In this document: in pieces, positions 1 through 6,023 of the stretch
How positions within the stretch are numbered: position 1 is the first letter of the stretch
Layout: the number at the start of each line of letters is the position of its first letter
From: JALYUA01 sp038203955
GTDB lineage: Bacteria; Acidobacteriota; Thermoanaerobaculia; UBA5066; Gp7-AA6
Assembly (NCBI GenBank): GCA_038203955.1
Contig: JBBRDK010000052.1
Coordinates: 1-26,064 of the forward strand
Direction of reading: 5' to 3'
DNA: 26,064 nucleotides
Translations under genes and position numbers: made by a program
The notes under the pieces: generated by a model
Told to the model about the DNA's origin: nothing
What the model saw: only the letters and a program-made list of their open reading frames with translations
The model's database searches: none

Positions 1-1
1 C

Positions 2-652
2 GTCATCGGATTCGACGCTTCCGTCAACGAATGGGTGTCCGCGTTCGTGAAGGGGCACGAGGACCGGCTCGTCGCCGTCGGGTCCGTGCACCCGCGCGAA
101 TCGGCGAACCCGGGAGAGCGCGCCGAGAGACTCTTCGACGAGCTCGGCATCCGGATGCTCAAGATCCATCCGCCGCACCAGCTGTTTTCGGCCAACGCTT
201 ACCGCGACGGCGACGACGCGCTCGGACAGATCTACGCGGCCGCGCAGCGTGCCCGAAGACCCGTCATGATCCACACGGGGACCTCGGTCTTTCCGGGAGC
301 GCGCAACCGGTTCGCGGACCCGATGGCGGCCGACGACGTCGCGCTCGACTTTCCGGACTTGACCCTCATCCTCGCGCATGCCGGCAGGCCGCTCTTCATG
401 CCGACGGCGCTCTTCCTCGCCCGCCGGCACGCGAACGTGCATCTCGATCTTTCGGGGATCCCGCCCAAGAAGCTGCTCGAATATCTTCCGCGTTTAGACG
501 AGCTCGCGGACAAGTGCCTCTGGGGCACCGACTACCCGAGCCCGGGCGTCCTCTCGATGCGGCAGAACGTGGACGACTTCCTCGCCTTGCCTCTGACGGA
601 CGAGACGAAGCGCAAGATCCTCTGGGATAACGGCGCGAGGCTGGTCGCATGA
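2..652 (+). CDS. amidohydrolase-family metal-dependent hydrolase (5' truncated)
   Basis: The reading frame is open from the first complete codon of the window, so the N-terminus, with the usual first metal-binding HxH, lies outside. The visible 216 residues look like the C-terminal two thirds of a COG2159 amidohydrolase TIM barrel. They contain KIHPPHQLF, MIHTGTSVFPG with a likely metal-ligand His, LILAHAGRPLF with the second conserved His, and WGTDYPSPG with the conserved catalytic Asp. This family hydrolyses or decarboxylates small cyclic and aromatic acids; the substrate cannot be told from sequence. The stop overlaps the start of the next gene as ATGA, so the two are translationally coupled, and the neighbour (an acyl-CoA dehydrogenase) suggests a catabolic role. 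Family assignment is firm; function is inferred. Confidence 0.85.
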   Translation, partial: VIGFDASVNEWVSAFVKGHEDRLVAVGSVHPRESANPGERAERLFDELGIRMLKIHPPHQLFSANAYRDGDDALGQIYAAAQRARRPVMIHTGTSVFPGARNRFADPMAADDVALDFPDLTLILAHAGRPLFMPTALFLARRHANVHLDLSGIPPKKLLEYLPRLDELADKCLWGTDYPSPGVLSMRQNVDDFLALPLTDETKRKILWDNGARLVA

Positions 653-1551
653 CCACACCGGAAAGCGAAAGCCCGGCACGGCCTTCCGGCATCGTTCTGG
701 TGGTCGGCGGAGGAACGATGGGGCGCGGAATCGCGGGCGTGTGCGCTCTCGCGGGCTACGAGACGCTCGTCTTCGAAGCGGACGCCGCGGCACGCGAGCG
801 CGTGCTTCCCGCTATTCGGTCCTCGTGGACGCGGGCCGTCGCCTCGGGAAGGCTCGCCGAGGCGGAGGTCCTCGCGGCGACGGCGAGGCTGCGAACCGTC
901 GGACGGATGGAAGAGGGGGGCGGTGCGGCCTGCGCGATCGAAGCGGTTTTTGAATCCCTCCCGCTGAAGGAGCAAATCTTCGGGGAGCTCGACCGGCTGT
1001 GCGAGGGGGCGCGACTGCTCGGCAGCAATACGTCTTCCCTGTCCATCGCCTCGATTGCCCGCGCGACGGCCCGTCCCGACCGGGTGATCGGCATCCATTT
1101 CTTCAACCCGGTCGCGCGGATGCCGTTGATAGAGATCGTTCACGGCCCGGAGACCTCGGAAGCGGCGATCGCCGCCGCGGAGGCCTTCGCCGCGACCCTC
1201 GGGAAGAAGACCGTGCGCGTGCGGGACGCCCCGGGCTTCGCCACGTCGCGGCTGGGCGTCGCGCTCGGGCTCGAGGCGATGCGGATGGTCGAAGAGGGGA
1301 TCGCTTCACCAGCCGACATCGACCGGGCGATGGAGCTCGGATACGGCCACCGGATGGGGCCGCTCAAGACGACGGACCTGGTGGGTCTCGACGTCCGCCT
1401 CTCGATCGCCGAGGCGCTGGCCGCCGGGCTCGACCCGGTCCGCTTCGCGCCGCCGCGGATCCTCCGCGAACTCGTCGCGGAAGGCCGGCTCGGAAAGAAA
1501 TCGGGGCGGGGCTTTTTCCGCTGGGAAGGTGAGGAGGCGAAGGAGGAGTAG
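649..1551 (+). CDS. 3-hydroxyacyl-CoA dehydrogenase (NAD+)
   Basis: A 300-residue protein, near the usual length of single-function 3-hydroxybutyryl/3-hydroxyacyl-CoA dehydrogenases. The N-terminal Rossmann fold carries GGGTMGRGIAG (about residues 20-30). Active-site elements follow: SNTSSL near 126, GIHFFNPV with the catalytic His at about 150, and the paired Glu in LIEIVHG at about 162. The C-terminal helical domain has GPLKTTDLVGLD and ends with the hallmark GRLGKKSGRGFFRW. It should oxidise 3-hydroxyacyl-CoA to 3-ketoacyl-CoA in the cytoplasm, as in beta-oxidation, butyrate-type or phenylacetate-type pathways. The ATG overlaps the upstream stop. Chain-length preference cannot be read from the sequence. 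Confidence 0.93.
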   Translation: MTTPESESPARPSGIVLVVGGGTMGRGIAGVCALAGYETLVFEADAAARERVLPAIRSSWTRAVASGRLAEAEVLAATARLRTVGRMEEGGGAACAIEAVFESLPLKEQIFGELDRLCEGARLLGSNTSSLSIASIARATARPDRVIGIHFFNPVARMPLIEIVHGPETSEAAIAAAEAFAATLGKKTVRVRDAPGFATSRLGVALGLEAMRMVEEGIASPADIDRAMELGYGHRMGPLKTTDLVGLDVRLSIAEALAAGLDPVRFAPPRILRELVAEGRLGKKSGRGFFRWEGEEAKEE

Positions 1552-1553
1552 CT

Positions 1554-1670
1554 TCAGCTGTCAGCTTTCAGTCGTGAAGTGCGGATGGGGCCGGACAACG
1601 GACAACTCATCACGGAGAAGCGACCATCGATCACTGAGAACCGATCGCTGATCGCTGATCGCTGATCGCT
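1554..1670. repeat. heptamer repeat locus between convergent genes
   Basis: The left part (1554-1574) is three degenerate 7-bp units beginning TCAG. The right part (1643-1670) is four perfect tandem copies of GATCGCT, ending 5 bp before the stop of the facing gene. The spacer contains CACTGAGAA, the inverted form of the CAGT unit seen elsewhere in the window. It lies between convergent genes and could fold in either transcript. Confidence 0.8.
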
Positions 1671-1674
1671 CTCC

Positions 1675-2274
1675 TCACACATCGCTCAGATCGAGCAGCT
1701 TCGGAATCGGCGGACGAGCGGCGGCCCGGACCGGCGGCGCGGTCTGCCGGTCGGAAAGAAGCCGCGCCGTGACCAGGAGAATGATGAAGGCGACCGCGAT
1801 CTCCGCCGCGAAGAACGACGTCGAAAGCCGGTGATAACGGTCGAGCAGGATCTTCGACGGGTCGTTGGCGGGCAAGCGGTCGATCAGCCCCGGCGCCTCG
1901 GTCCGGATTTTGTCGATTGGCGGGATGAGGAGCTTTTCGATCACGACGGCGGCGATCATCCCGAGAACGGGCGCCCGGGTCAGGAGAGATTTCTGAAGGC
2001 GCGGCGCCGCCGACCAGCGGCCGAGAAGCCAGGAGGTCAGAAACAGCACGGCGAAGCTCGCCTCGGCGAACCAGCAGGCGCGCGTCAGGATGGGGCTTTG
2101 AAGGGCGCCGGCGAGGTCACGGGTCGGCAGCACGCGAAAAGCCGCGGGGGCCACGGCGGCGCCGAAGAAGAGCGGCGGGCCGATCGCCAGGGCGAGCGCG
2201 AACAGGTGCGCGGCGAGCACGAGCGAGAAGAGGCCCGCGGAGGGAGGGCGAGGAGCCATCGGAGCGGGAATCAT
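1675..2274 (-). CDS. DUF4149-type integral membrane protein
   Basis: A 199-residue hydrophobic protein with about four membrane segments. The first is near residues 14-35 (LFSLVLAAHLFALALAIGPP), others follow around 68-85 and 100-115, and the last near 155-172 (FFAAEIAVAFIILLVTARLL). The pattern and length match DUF4149 proteins, which have no established function. The ATG chosen at 2274 overlaps the TGA of the upstream mqnD-like gene as ATGA; longer in-frame extensions would run back through the mqnD gene and have no membrane-protein character. The C-terminal 30 residues are Pro/Ala-rich. Coupling to a menaquinone gene hints at a link to membrane electron transport, but that is inference. 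Confidence 0.75.
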   Translation of the reverse strand: MIPAPMAPRPPSAGLFSLVLAAHLFALALAIGPPLFFGAAVAPAAFRVLPTRDLAGALQSPILTRACWFAEASFAVLFLTSWLLGRWSAAPRLQKSLLTRAPVLGMIAAVVIEKLLIPPIDKIRTEAPGLIDRLPANDPSKILLDRYHRLSTSFFAAEIAVAFIILLVTARLLSDRQTAPPVRAAARPPIPKLLDLSDV

Positions 2275-3257
2275 GGCCGGTCTTTGTCCGCTCCCGATCG
2301 AGTTGACCGCGGGGTACCGCGGCCGTCTCGCTCCCGTTGGTCGCTCGGCTCCCGATCGAGTTGACCGCGGAGTAACGCGGCCGTCTCGCTCCCGTTTCCC
2401 GGATCGTCTCCGGGCCCCGGCGCGTACTCGGCCGTCACCGCCGGAACCAGGCCCGCGGCATGAGCGCGATCGAGCAGGAGCTGGACCGCGCGGCGTCCCT
2501 CCGGGCCATAAGAGCGGGTCCACTCGTTGACGTACATGCCGACGAAGCGGTCGGCCTTGCGTGGATCGAGCCCGCGCGCGTACTGCATCGCATGCGCCAG
2601 GGCCGCATCCCGATGCGAAAGGCCGTACTCGATCGAGCGGGACAGCGCGCGGGAAATGCGCGCCACGCGTTCCGGACCGAGATCCCGCCGCACGACGTTG
2701 CCCCCCAGAGGCAGCGGTAGCCCGGTCTCCTCTTTCCACCAGCGCCCCAGGTCGACGACTTCCGTGAGCCCTTCGTCCGCGAACGTGAGCTGCCCCTCGT
2801 GGATCAGGACCCCCGCTTCGAGCTCTCCGTCCCGCACGCCCTCCAGGATCGTGTCGAACCGGCGGAGCTCGGTGCGCGCGCCGGGGGCCCAGAGGGAGAG
2901 CGACAGGGCGGCGGTCGTGCGCGCCCCCGGGGAGGCGACCAGCACCGCGCCGGACGCGACCTCCTCGCGTGTCATCGGCCTCCGCGACACGAGCACCGGC
3001 CCATACCCGTCACCGAACGAGGCGCCGTGCGGAAGGAGCAGGTATCGGTCCGCGAGAAACGCATACGCGTGGAAGGAGACGGCGGTCACCGCCAGCTCGC
3101 CTGAGAGCGCGCGCCGATTGAGGGACTCGATGTCCGAGAGCTCGTGATCGAACGAGAGCCCTTCGGTGTCGACCTTGCCTTCGGCGAGCGCGTAGAACAT
3201 GAAGGCGTCGTCGGAGTCGGGACTGTGGGCGAGCGTGATGCGATCGGCGTCTGTCAC
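2271..3257 (-). CDS. mqnD: MqnD-like 1,4-dihydroxy-6-naphthoate synthase (futalosine pathway)
   Basis: The protein starts ITLAHSPDSDDAFMFYALAE, typical of the MqnA/MqnD periplasmic-binding-like fold and closest in pattern to MqnD. It keeps FHAYAFL, GYGPVLVSR, SPGARTTAALSL and LIHEGQLTF, the last including the His that family knowledge assigns to catalysis. MqnD converts cyclic dehypoxanthine futalosine to 1,4-dihydroxy-6-naphthoate for menaquinone. Typical members have about 270-290 residues; this one has 328. The extra 40 or so C-terminal residues (from about 287) are encoded by the 58-bp repeat and are low-complexity and Arg-rich. The GTG start at 3257 has no Shine-Dalgarno, but TAGAAT lies six bases upstream, suggesting a leaderless message. 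MqnA is the main alternative. Confidence 0.8.
   Translation of the reverse strand: MTDADRITLAHSPDSDDAFMFYALAEGKVDTEGLSFDHELSDIESLNRRALSGELAVTAVSFHAYAFLADRYLLLPHGASFGDGYGPVLVSRRPMTREEVASGAVLVASPGARTTAALSLSLWAPGARTELRRFDTILEGVRDGELEAGVLIHEGQLTFADEGLTEVVDLGRWWKEETGLPLPLGGNVVRRDLGPERVARISRALSRSIEYGLSHRDAALAHAMQYARGLDPRKADRFVGMYVNEWTRSYGPEGRRAVQLLLDRAHAAGLVPAVTAEYAPGPGDDPGNGSETAALLRGQLDREPSDQRERDGRGTPRSTRSGADKDRP
2291..2396. repeat. 58-bp dispersed repeat, copy A (two tandem units, second partial)
   Basis: Unit 1 (2291-2348) begins CTCCCGATCGAGTTGACCGC and ends TTGGTCGCTCGG. Unit 2 (2349-2396) repeats the first 48 bp with two or so changes. Each unit contains a short inverted repeat, CCGCGG-GGTA-CCGCGG in unit 1. 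Related copies occur at 11599-11660 (inverted) and 24716-24775. Here the element lies inside the 3' end of the mqnD-like frame. Confidence 0.9.
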
Positions 3258-3263
3258 GCGGCG

Positions 3264-3269
3264 ATTCTA
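3264..3269 (-). promoter_or_regulatory. -10 hexamer for leaderless mqnD transcript
   Basis: Read on the minus strand, TAGAAT sits exactly six bases before the GTG start of the mqnD-like gene, and no purine-rich ribosome binding site exists in between. No convincing -35 was found. The same hexamer occurs upstream of three other minus-strand transcription units in this window. Confidence 0.5.
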
Positions 3270-3635
3270 TTTCGGCAGCGGGTCGCCGCGGAGAGAAGCC
3301 GCGCGGCTGGAGAAGCGGTCATCCGCCGCGCGCGTGAGAGGCGCGGAGCGTTCTCGCTCACGCGCGTCCGACGCCTCTTCTTCCTTGACTTCCTCCATGC
3401 GGAAGCTGAGAATGAAGAAAGTTCTTTTTGCAAGAAATTTTTGTTGTGTTGTATGAGGAAACTTCTAAAATGAAAACGCCGGGTGGGTTGCAGCCCAACC
3501 GGCGATTTCAGGAACGTATGCGCGATCAATCATTCGGCAGCGACAGACTGAGGGCGACACGCCCCTCCACGGGGGCGGCAAAATTAGCATCTCGCCCGCA
3601 GGCTGTCAATCGGCTGTCGGGAGGGAGGTGACATC
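3270..3635 (+). promoter_or_regulatory. intergenic region with promoter and structured 5' leader of the Lys-rich peptide gene
   Basis: No convincing gene is seen here. 3400-3475 is strikingly AT-rich for this genome and holds a candidate promoter, TTGTGT (3444-3449) with a 16-bp spacer to TAAAAT (3466-3471). The leader that would follow, about 160 nt, contains a hairpin around 3479-3504 (GCCGG/CCGGC arms with an inner TGGG/CCCA) and another near 3563-3581 (CGCCCC...GGGGCG). It ends in a strong ribosome binding site. The open frames here are rich in Arg/Ser and have no family features. Confidence 0.45.
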
Positions 3636-3707
3636 ATGGCTACCAAGAAGAAGGCCGCTTCCAAGAAGGGCGGTTCCAAGAAGGCGAGTTCGAAGAAAAA
3701 GAAGTAA
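3636..3707 (+). CDS. 23-residue lysine-rich peptide (histone H1-tail-like)
   Basis: ATG at 3636 opens a 23-codon frame that encodes almost only Lys, Ser, Ala and Gly: 13 of 23 residues are Lys, in KK and KKK clusters, ending SSKKKK. A strong purine-rich ribosome binding site (GGGAGGGAGGTGA, 3619-3631) lies just upstream. The stop is followed 28 bp later by an intrinsic terminator, and an AT-rich promoter-like region lies upstream, so the gene is a complete single-gene unit. The composition resembles the basic tails of bacterial histone H1-like proteins, suggesting nucleic-acid binding or charge neutralisation, but no family can be assigned at this length. It could instead be a leader peptide, though no coupled downstream gene follows. 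Confidence 0.7.
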   Translation: MATKKKAASKKGGSKKASSKKKK

Positions 3708-3735
3708 GTAACTCAAGTACTTACGATTCTTTCCA

Positions 3736-3762
3736 GGGGGCCTTCGGGCCCCCGATTTTTTT
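3736..3762 (+). terminator. intrinsic terminator
   Basis: A perfect 7-bp G/C stem, GGGGGCC-TTCG-GGCCCCC (3736-3753), with a stable UUCG tetraloop, is followed by GATTTTTTTG. It closes the Lys-rich peptide unit and separates it from the PadR gene. Confidence 0.92.
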
Positions 3763-3834
3763 GTCTTTTTTCTCTTTTGCCTGTCCTCATTTGAGACCGC
3801 CCCGGCTTTCTCCCGGACCCTCGCGGCGGCGCCC

Positions 3835-3855
3835 CTATATCTGAATTGTTATAGT
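3835..3855 (+). promoter_or_regulatory. padR promoter with inverted repeat (candidate autoregulatory operator)
   Basis: CTATA (3835-3839) and TATAG (3850-3854) form an inverted repeat around a 10-bp AT-rich spacer. The right arm is part of TATAGT (3850-3855), a -10-like hexamer exactly six bases before the padR ATG. No Shine-Dalgarno is present, so the transcript is probably leaderless. A dimeric PadR bound here would block its own promoter; autoregulation is common in the family but is inference here. Confidence 0.5.
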
Positions 3856-3861
3856 TGAGCC

Positions 3862-4404
3862 ATGTCGCTCCCTCACGTTCTTCTCGGCCTGCTGTGGACG
3901 AGTCCCAGCACCGGCTACGACCTCGCGCGCTCTCTCGGCGAGGACGTCGCGCCTCTCTGGCGCGCGGAGATCTCGCAGATCTACCCGGCTCTCGCCCGCC
4001 TCCGACGGGCCGGCTTCGTCCTGTTGAGGGTGCTCGGCCCCCGGCGCGGGCCCCGGAGAAACCTCTACCGGATCACCGCGGCCGGCCGGAGGGAGCTGAA
4101 GCGCTGGCTCTCGGAGCCCTCCCCGGCTCCCTCCTCCAAGGACGAGGGACTCACCCGGATCGCCTTCCTCGAAGCCCTCCCGGCGGCGGAGCGGCGGGCC
4201 TTGCTCGCCCGATACGAGCGGACGATCGCGGAGGAAATCCGGCGCCTGCGCGACAGCGCGCCGCCGGACGGCTTTCTCCGGGAGGCCCGCCGCGGGGCGA
4301 TCGAGCGCCTGGAGGCGACCCGGCGGTGGGTGCGCGCTCTCGCGGGCGAATCGACGGGGGTCCCCGCCGCCGCGGCCCCCGCCTCGCCGCAGAAGAAGAG
4401 ATGA
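3862..4404 (+). CDS. PadR-family transcriptional regulator
   Basis: A 180-residue protein with the PadR winged helix at residues 1-80: LLGLLWTSPSTGYDLARSL, then WRAEISQIYPALARLRRAGFV (recognition helix region), then the wing ending LYRITAAGRRELKRWLSEP. The C-terminal half (about 90-165) is the helical dimerisation arm of PadR/Vir proteins, with LPAAERRALLARYERTI. Such repressors usually respond to small aromatic or drug-like ligands. Its stop overlaps the start of the MocA-like gene as ATGA, so regulator and cofactor enzyme are coupled, and the aldehyde oxidoreductase operon follows 0.9 kb downstream. That it controls those genes is inference. Confidence 0.9.
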   Translation: MSLPHVLLGLLWTSPSTGYDLARSLGEDVAPLWRAEISQIYPALARLRRAGFVLLRVLGPRRGPRRNLYRITAAGRRELKRWLSEPSPAPSSKDEGLTRIAFLEALPAAERRALLARYERTIAEEIRRLRDSAPPDGFLREARRGAIERLEATRRWVRALAGESTGVPAAAAPASPQKKR

Positions 4405-5003
4405 CCGGAACCGGGACGCTGGCAGCCGTCGTGCCCGCGGCGGGACGCTCGCGGCGCATGGGGCGCGAGAAAGTCCTCCTCCCCTTCGGGGGGTCGACCT
4501 CCCTCGAAACGATCCTCCGGACTCTCGCGTCGGAAGGCGTGGGCGACGTCGCCGTCGTTCTCCGCCCGGATCTCGAGGAAGCCGCCGCGAGGGCGCGCGA
4601 GGCCGGCGCGCGCGTGCTCTTCAATCCCGATCCCGATGGAGACATGGCGGAGTCGATTCGGATCGGGCTGACCGGAATCTCAGCCTCGGCGGAGGCGATC
4701 TTCATCTGGCCGGCGGATCACCCGGCCGTGGATCGAGCCACGGTCGCCGCCCTCTCCGCCGCGGGCGGCGAGGCAGGCATCTGGATTCCGACGTGGAGGA
4801 ATCGCCGCGGGCACCCCGCCCTCCTGGGCCGCGCGCACGTCCCCGCCGTCTTCGCGCTGCCGCCGGGCGAAGGCCTTCGGGAGCTCTGGCACGCGCGCGG
4901 CGAGGGCGTGCGGGAGCTCGCGGTCCCAGACCCGGGGGTGATCGCGAACATCGACACGCCCGAACAATACGAGGCGGCGTTGCGGGACTTCCCGAGCGTA
5001 TAA
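4401..5003 (+). CDS. mocA: MocA-like molybdopterin cytidylyltransferase (nucleotidyltransferase)
   Basis: A 200-residue NTP-transferase. The N-terminal signature LAAVVPAAGRSRRMGREK-LLPFGG (about residues 7-30) binds the nucleotide, WPADHPAVDRATVAAL carries the metal-binding Asp, and GHPALLGR is the typical MocA/MobA-like substrate loop. MocA transfers CMP from CTP to Mo-molybdopterin, making the cofactor of xanthine-oxidase-type enzymes. The ATG at 4401 overlaps the padR stop; a longer frame extends upstream but is only a shadow of padR. The aldehyde oxidoreductase genes downstream would need exactly this cofactor, which supports MocA over MobA. The protein acts in the cytoplasm before Tat export of the holoenzyme. 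Confidence 0.82.
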   Translation: MTGTGTLAAVVPAAGRSRRMGREKVLLPFGGSTSLETILRTLASEGVGDVAVVLRPDLEEAAARAREAGARVLFNPDPDGDMAESIRIGLTGISASAEAIFIWPADHPAVDRATVAALSAAGGEAGIWIPTWRNRRGHPALLGRAHVPAVFALPPGEGLRELWHARGEGVRELAVPDPGVIANIDTPEQYEAALRDFPSV

Positions 5004-5305
5004 GTCCCGGCTCGCCTCCTGCCGGAGTCTTCTCAACGCCAGGGTCAGGACGCGAGCCGGCGCGCTCCTCCCCTCTCCACCCGCGACAGCGGGGGGAGAG
5101 GAAGGGTGAGGGGGGCGAGCGACAGCAAGGGCTGAATCACCAGAGCAACCACGCCTTACCCCAACGCTCTCCCCCGGACGCGGGCAGAGGGAGATGGCCG
5201 GCAACCCTCTCCCCGGGCGGTGTCGATCCAGTTCCCCCGCGCGAGACCAGCGGCGAAACGATTTCCCGGGCGTATGATCTGACCCTTCTCCCGAGGAGGT
5301 TCCCA
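5004..5305 (+). other. intergenic region with palindromic GC-rich repeats
   Basis: This 300-bp gap holds no credible gene. CCTCTCC (5072-5078) and GGAGAGG (5095-5101) form a hairpin, followed by AAGGGTGAGGGGGGCG, the pattern of widely dispersed CCCTCTCC-type intergenic palindromes. A second, looser set, GCTCTCCCCC...GGCAGAGGGAG...CCCTCTCCCC, runs 5165-5217. TATGAT (5273-5278) is a weak -10 candidate for the oxidoreductase operon, without a clear -35. The ribosome binding site GAGGAGG of the next gene is at 5293-5299. Confidence 0.55.
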
Positions 5306-6022
5306 ATGGCCGACGACTCTCGATCCGGCTTCACGCGGCGCGACCTCGTCCGCGGAGCCCTCGTCGGAGCGGTCGCCGCCACCGCCGGCGCGAAAACACC
5401 GGCGCAAGCGGACCGCGCGATCGGTCCGGGGGCGGTCCCGATCACGCTCCAGATCAACGGAAAGACGCACCGTCTGACCGCGGAGCCCCGCGTCGTCCTG
5501 GCGGACGCCCTCCGGGACCGGCTCGGGTTGACCGGGACCAAGGTGGTATGCGGCCGCGGGGCCTGCGGCGCGTGCACGGTCCTGATCGACGGAGACCCGG
5601 TGTGCTCCTGCCTGCTGCTGGCGGCCGAAGTCCAGGGCCGGAAGATCACGACCATCGAAGCGCTCGCGAGCGACGGCCGCATGCAGCCGATCCAGGAAGC
5701 CTTCGTCGCGGCCGACGCCCTCCAGTGCGGCTTCTGCACCTCGGGCATGGTGATGTCCTGCAAGGCGCTCCTCGACCGCACGCAGAAGCCCACGCGCGAC
5801 GAGATCCGGCACGCGGTCTCCGGCAACCTCTGCCGCTGCGGGACCTACCCCCACGTCTTCGACGCGGTTGAGCGCGCGGCCGGAATCCGCACCGCCGAGG
5901 GCCGCGAGCAACCGCGGGACGGGACCCCCGTTTTCTCGACGCTCGCCGACTCCCGGCCGTTCGCGAGCGACCAGCGAGTCGATGCCGGCGTGGCCGAGGC
6001 GCTCGACTTCGAGGAGGCCTGA
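5306..6022 (+). CDS. paoA: Tat-exported 2Fe-2S subunit of molybdenum aldehyde oxidoreductase (PaoA-like)
   Basis: A 238-residue protein. Residues 9-30 form a twin-arginine signal (FTRRDLVRGALVGAVAATAG). The plant-type ferredoxin domain follows with C82-x4-C87-x2-C90-x11-C102. The alpha-helical [2Fe-2S] domain has C141-GF-C144 and C176-R-C178. These are the eight ligands of the xanthine-oxidase small subunit. As in E. coli PaoA (YagT), the small subunit carries the export signal for the complex. The ATG at 5306 is fixed by the ribosome binding site GAGGAGG. About 50 residues beyond the last cluster form a low-complexity tail longer than usual. It starts an operon with the large subunit 1 bp downstream. 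Confidence 0.92.
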   Translation: MADDSRSGFTRRDLVRGALVGAVAATAGAKTPAQADRAIGPGAVPITLQINGKTHRLTAEPRVVLADALRDRLGLTGTKVVCGRGACGACTVLIDGDPVCSCLLLAAEVQGRKITTIEALASDGRMQPIQEAFVAADALQCGFCTSGMVMSCKALLDRTQKPTRDEIRHAVSGNLCRCGTYPHVFDAVERAAGIRTAEGREQPRDGTPVFSTLADSRPFASDQRVDAGVAEALDFEEA

Positions 6023-6023
6023 G

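Noticed and set aside
3254..3529. 91-residue minus-strand frame upstream of mqnD
   Set aside because: Low-complexity, Arg/Ser-rich, no ribosome binding site, and it overlaps the promoter and hairpins of the Lys-rich peptide gene.
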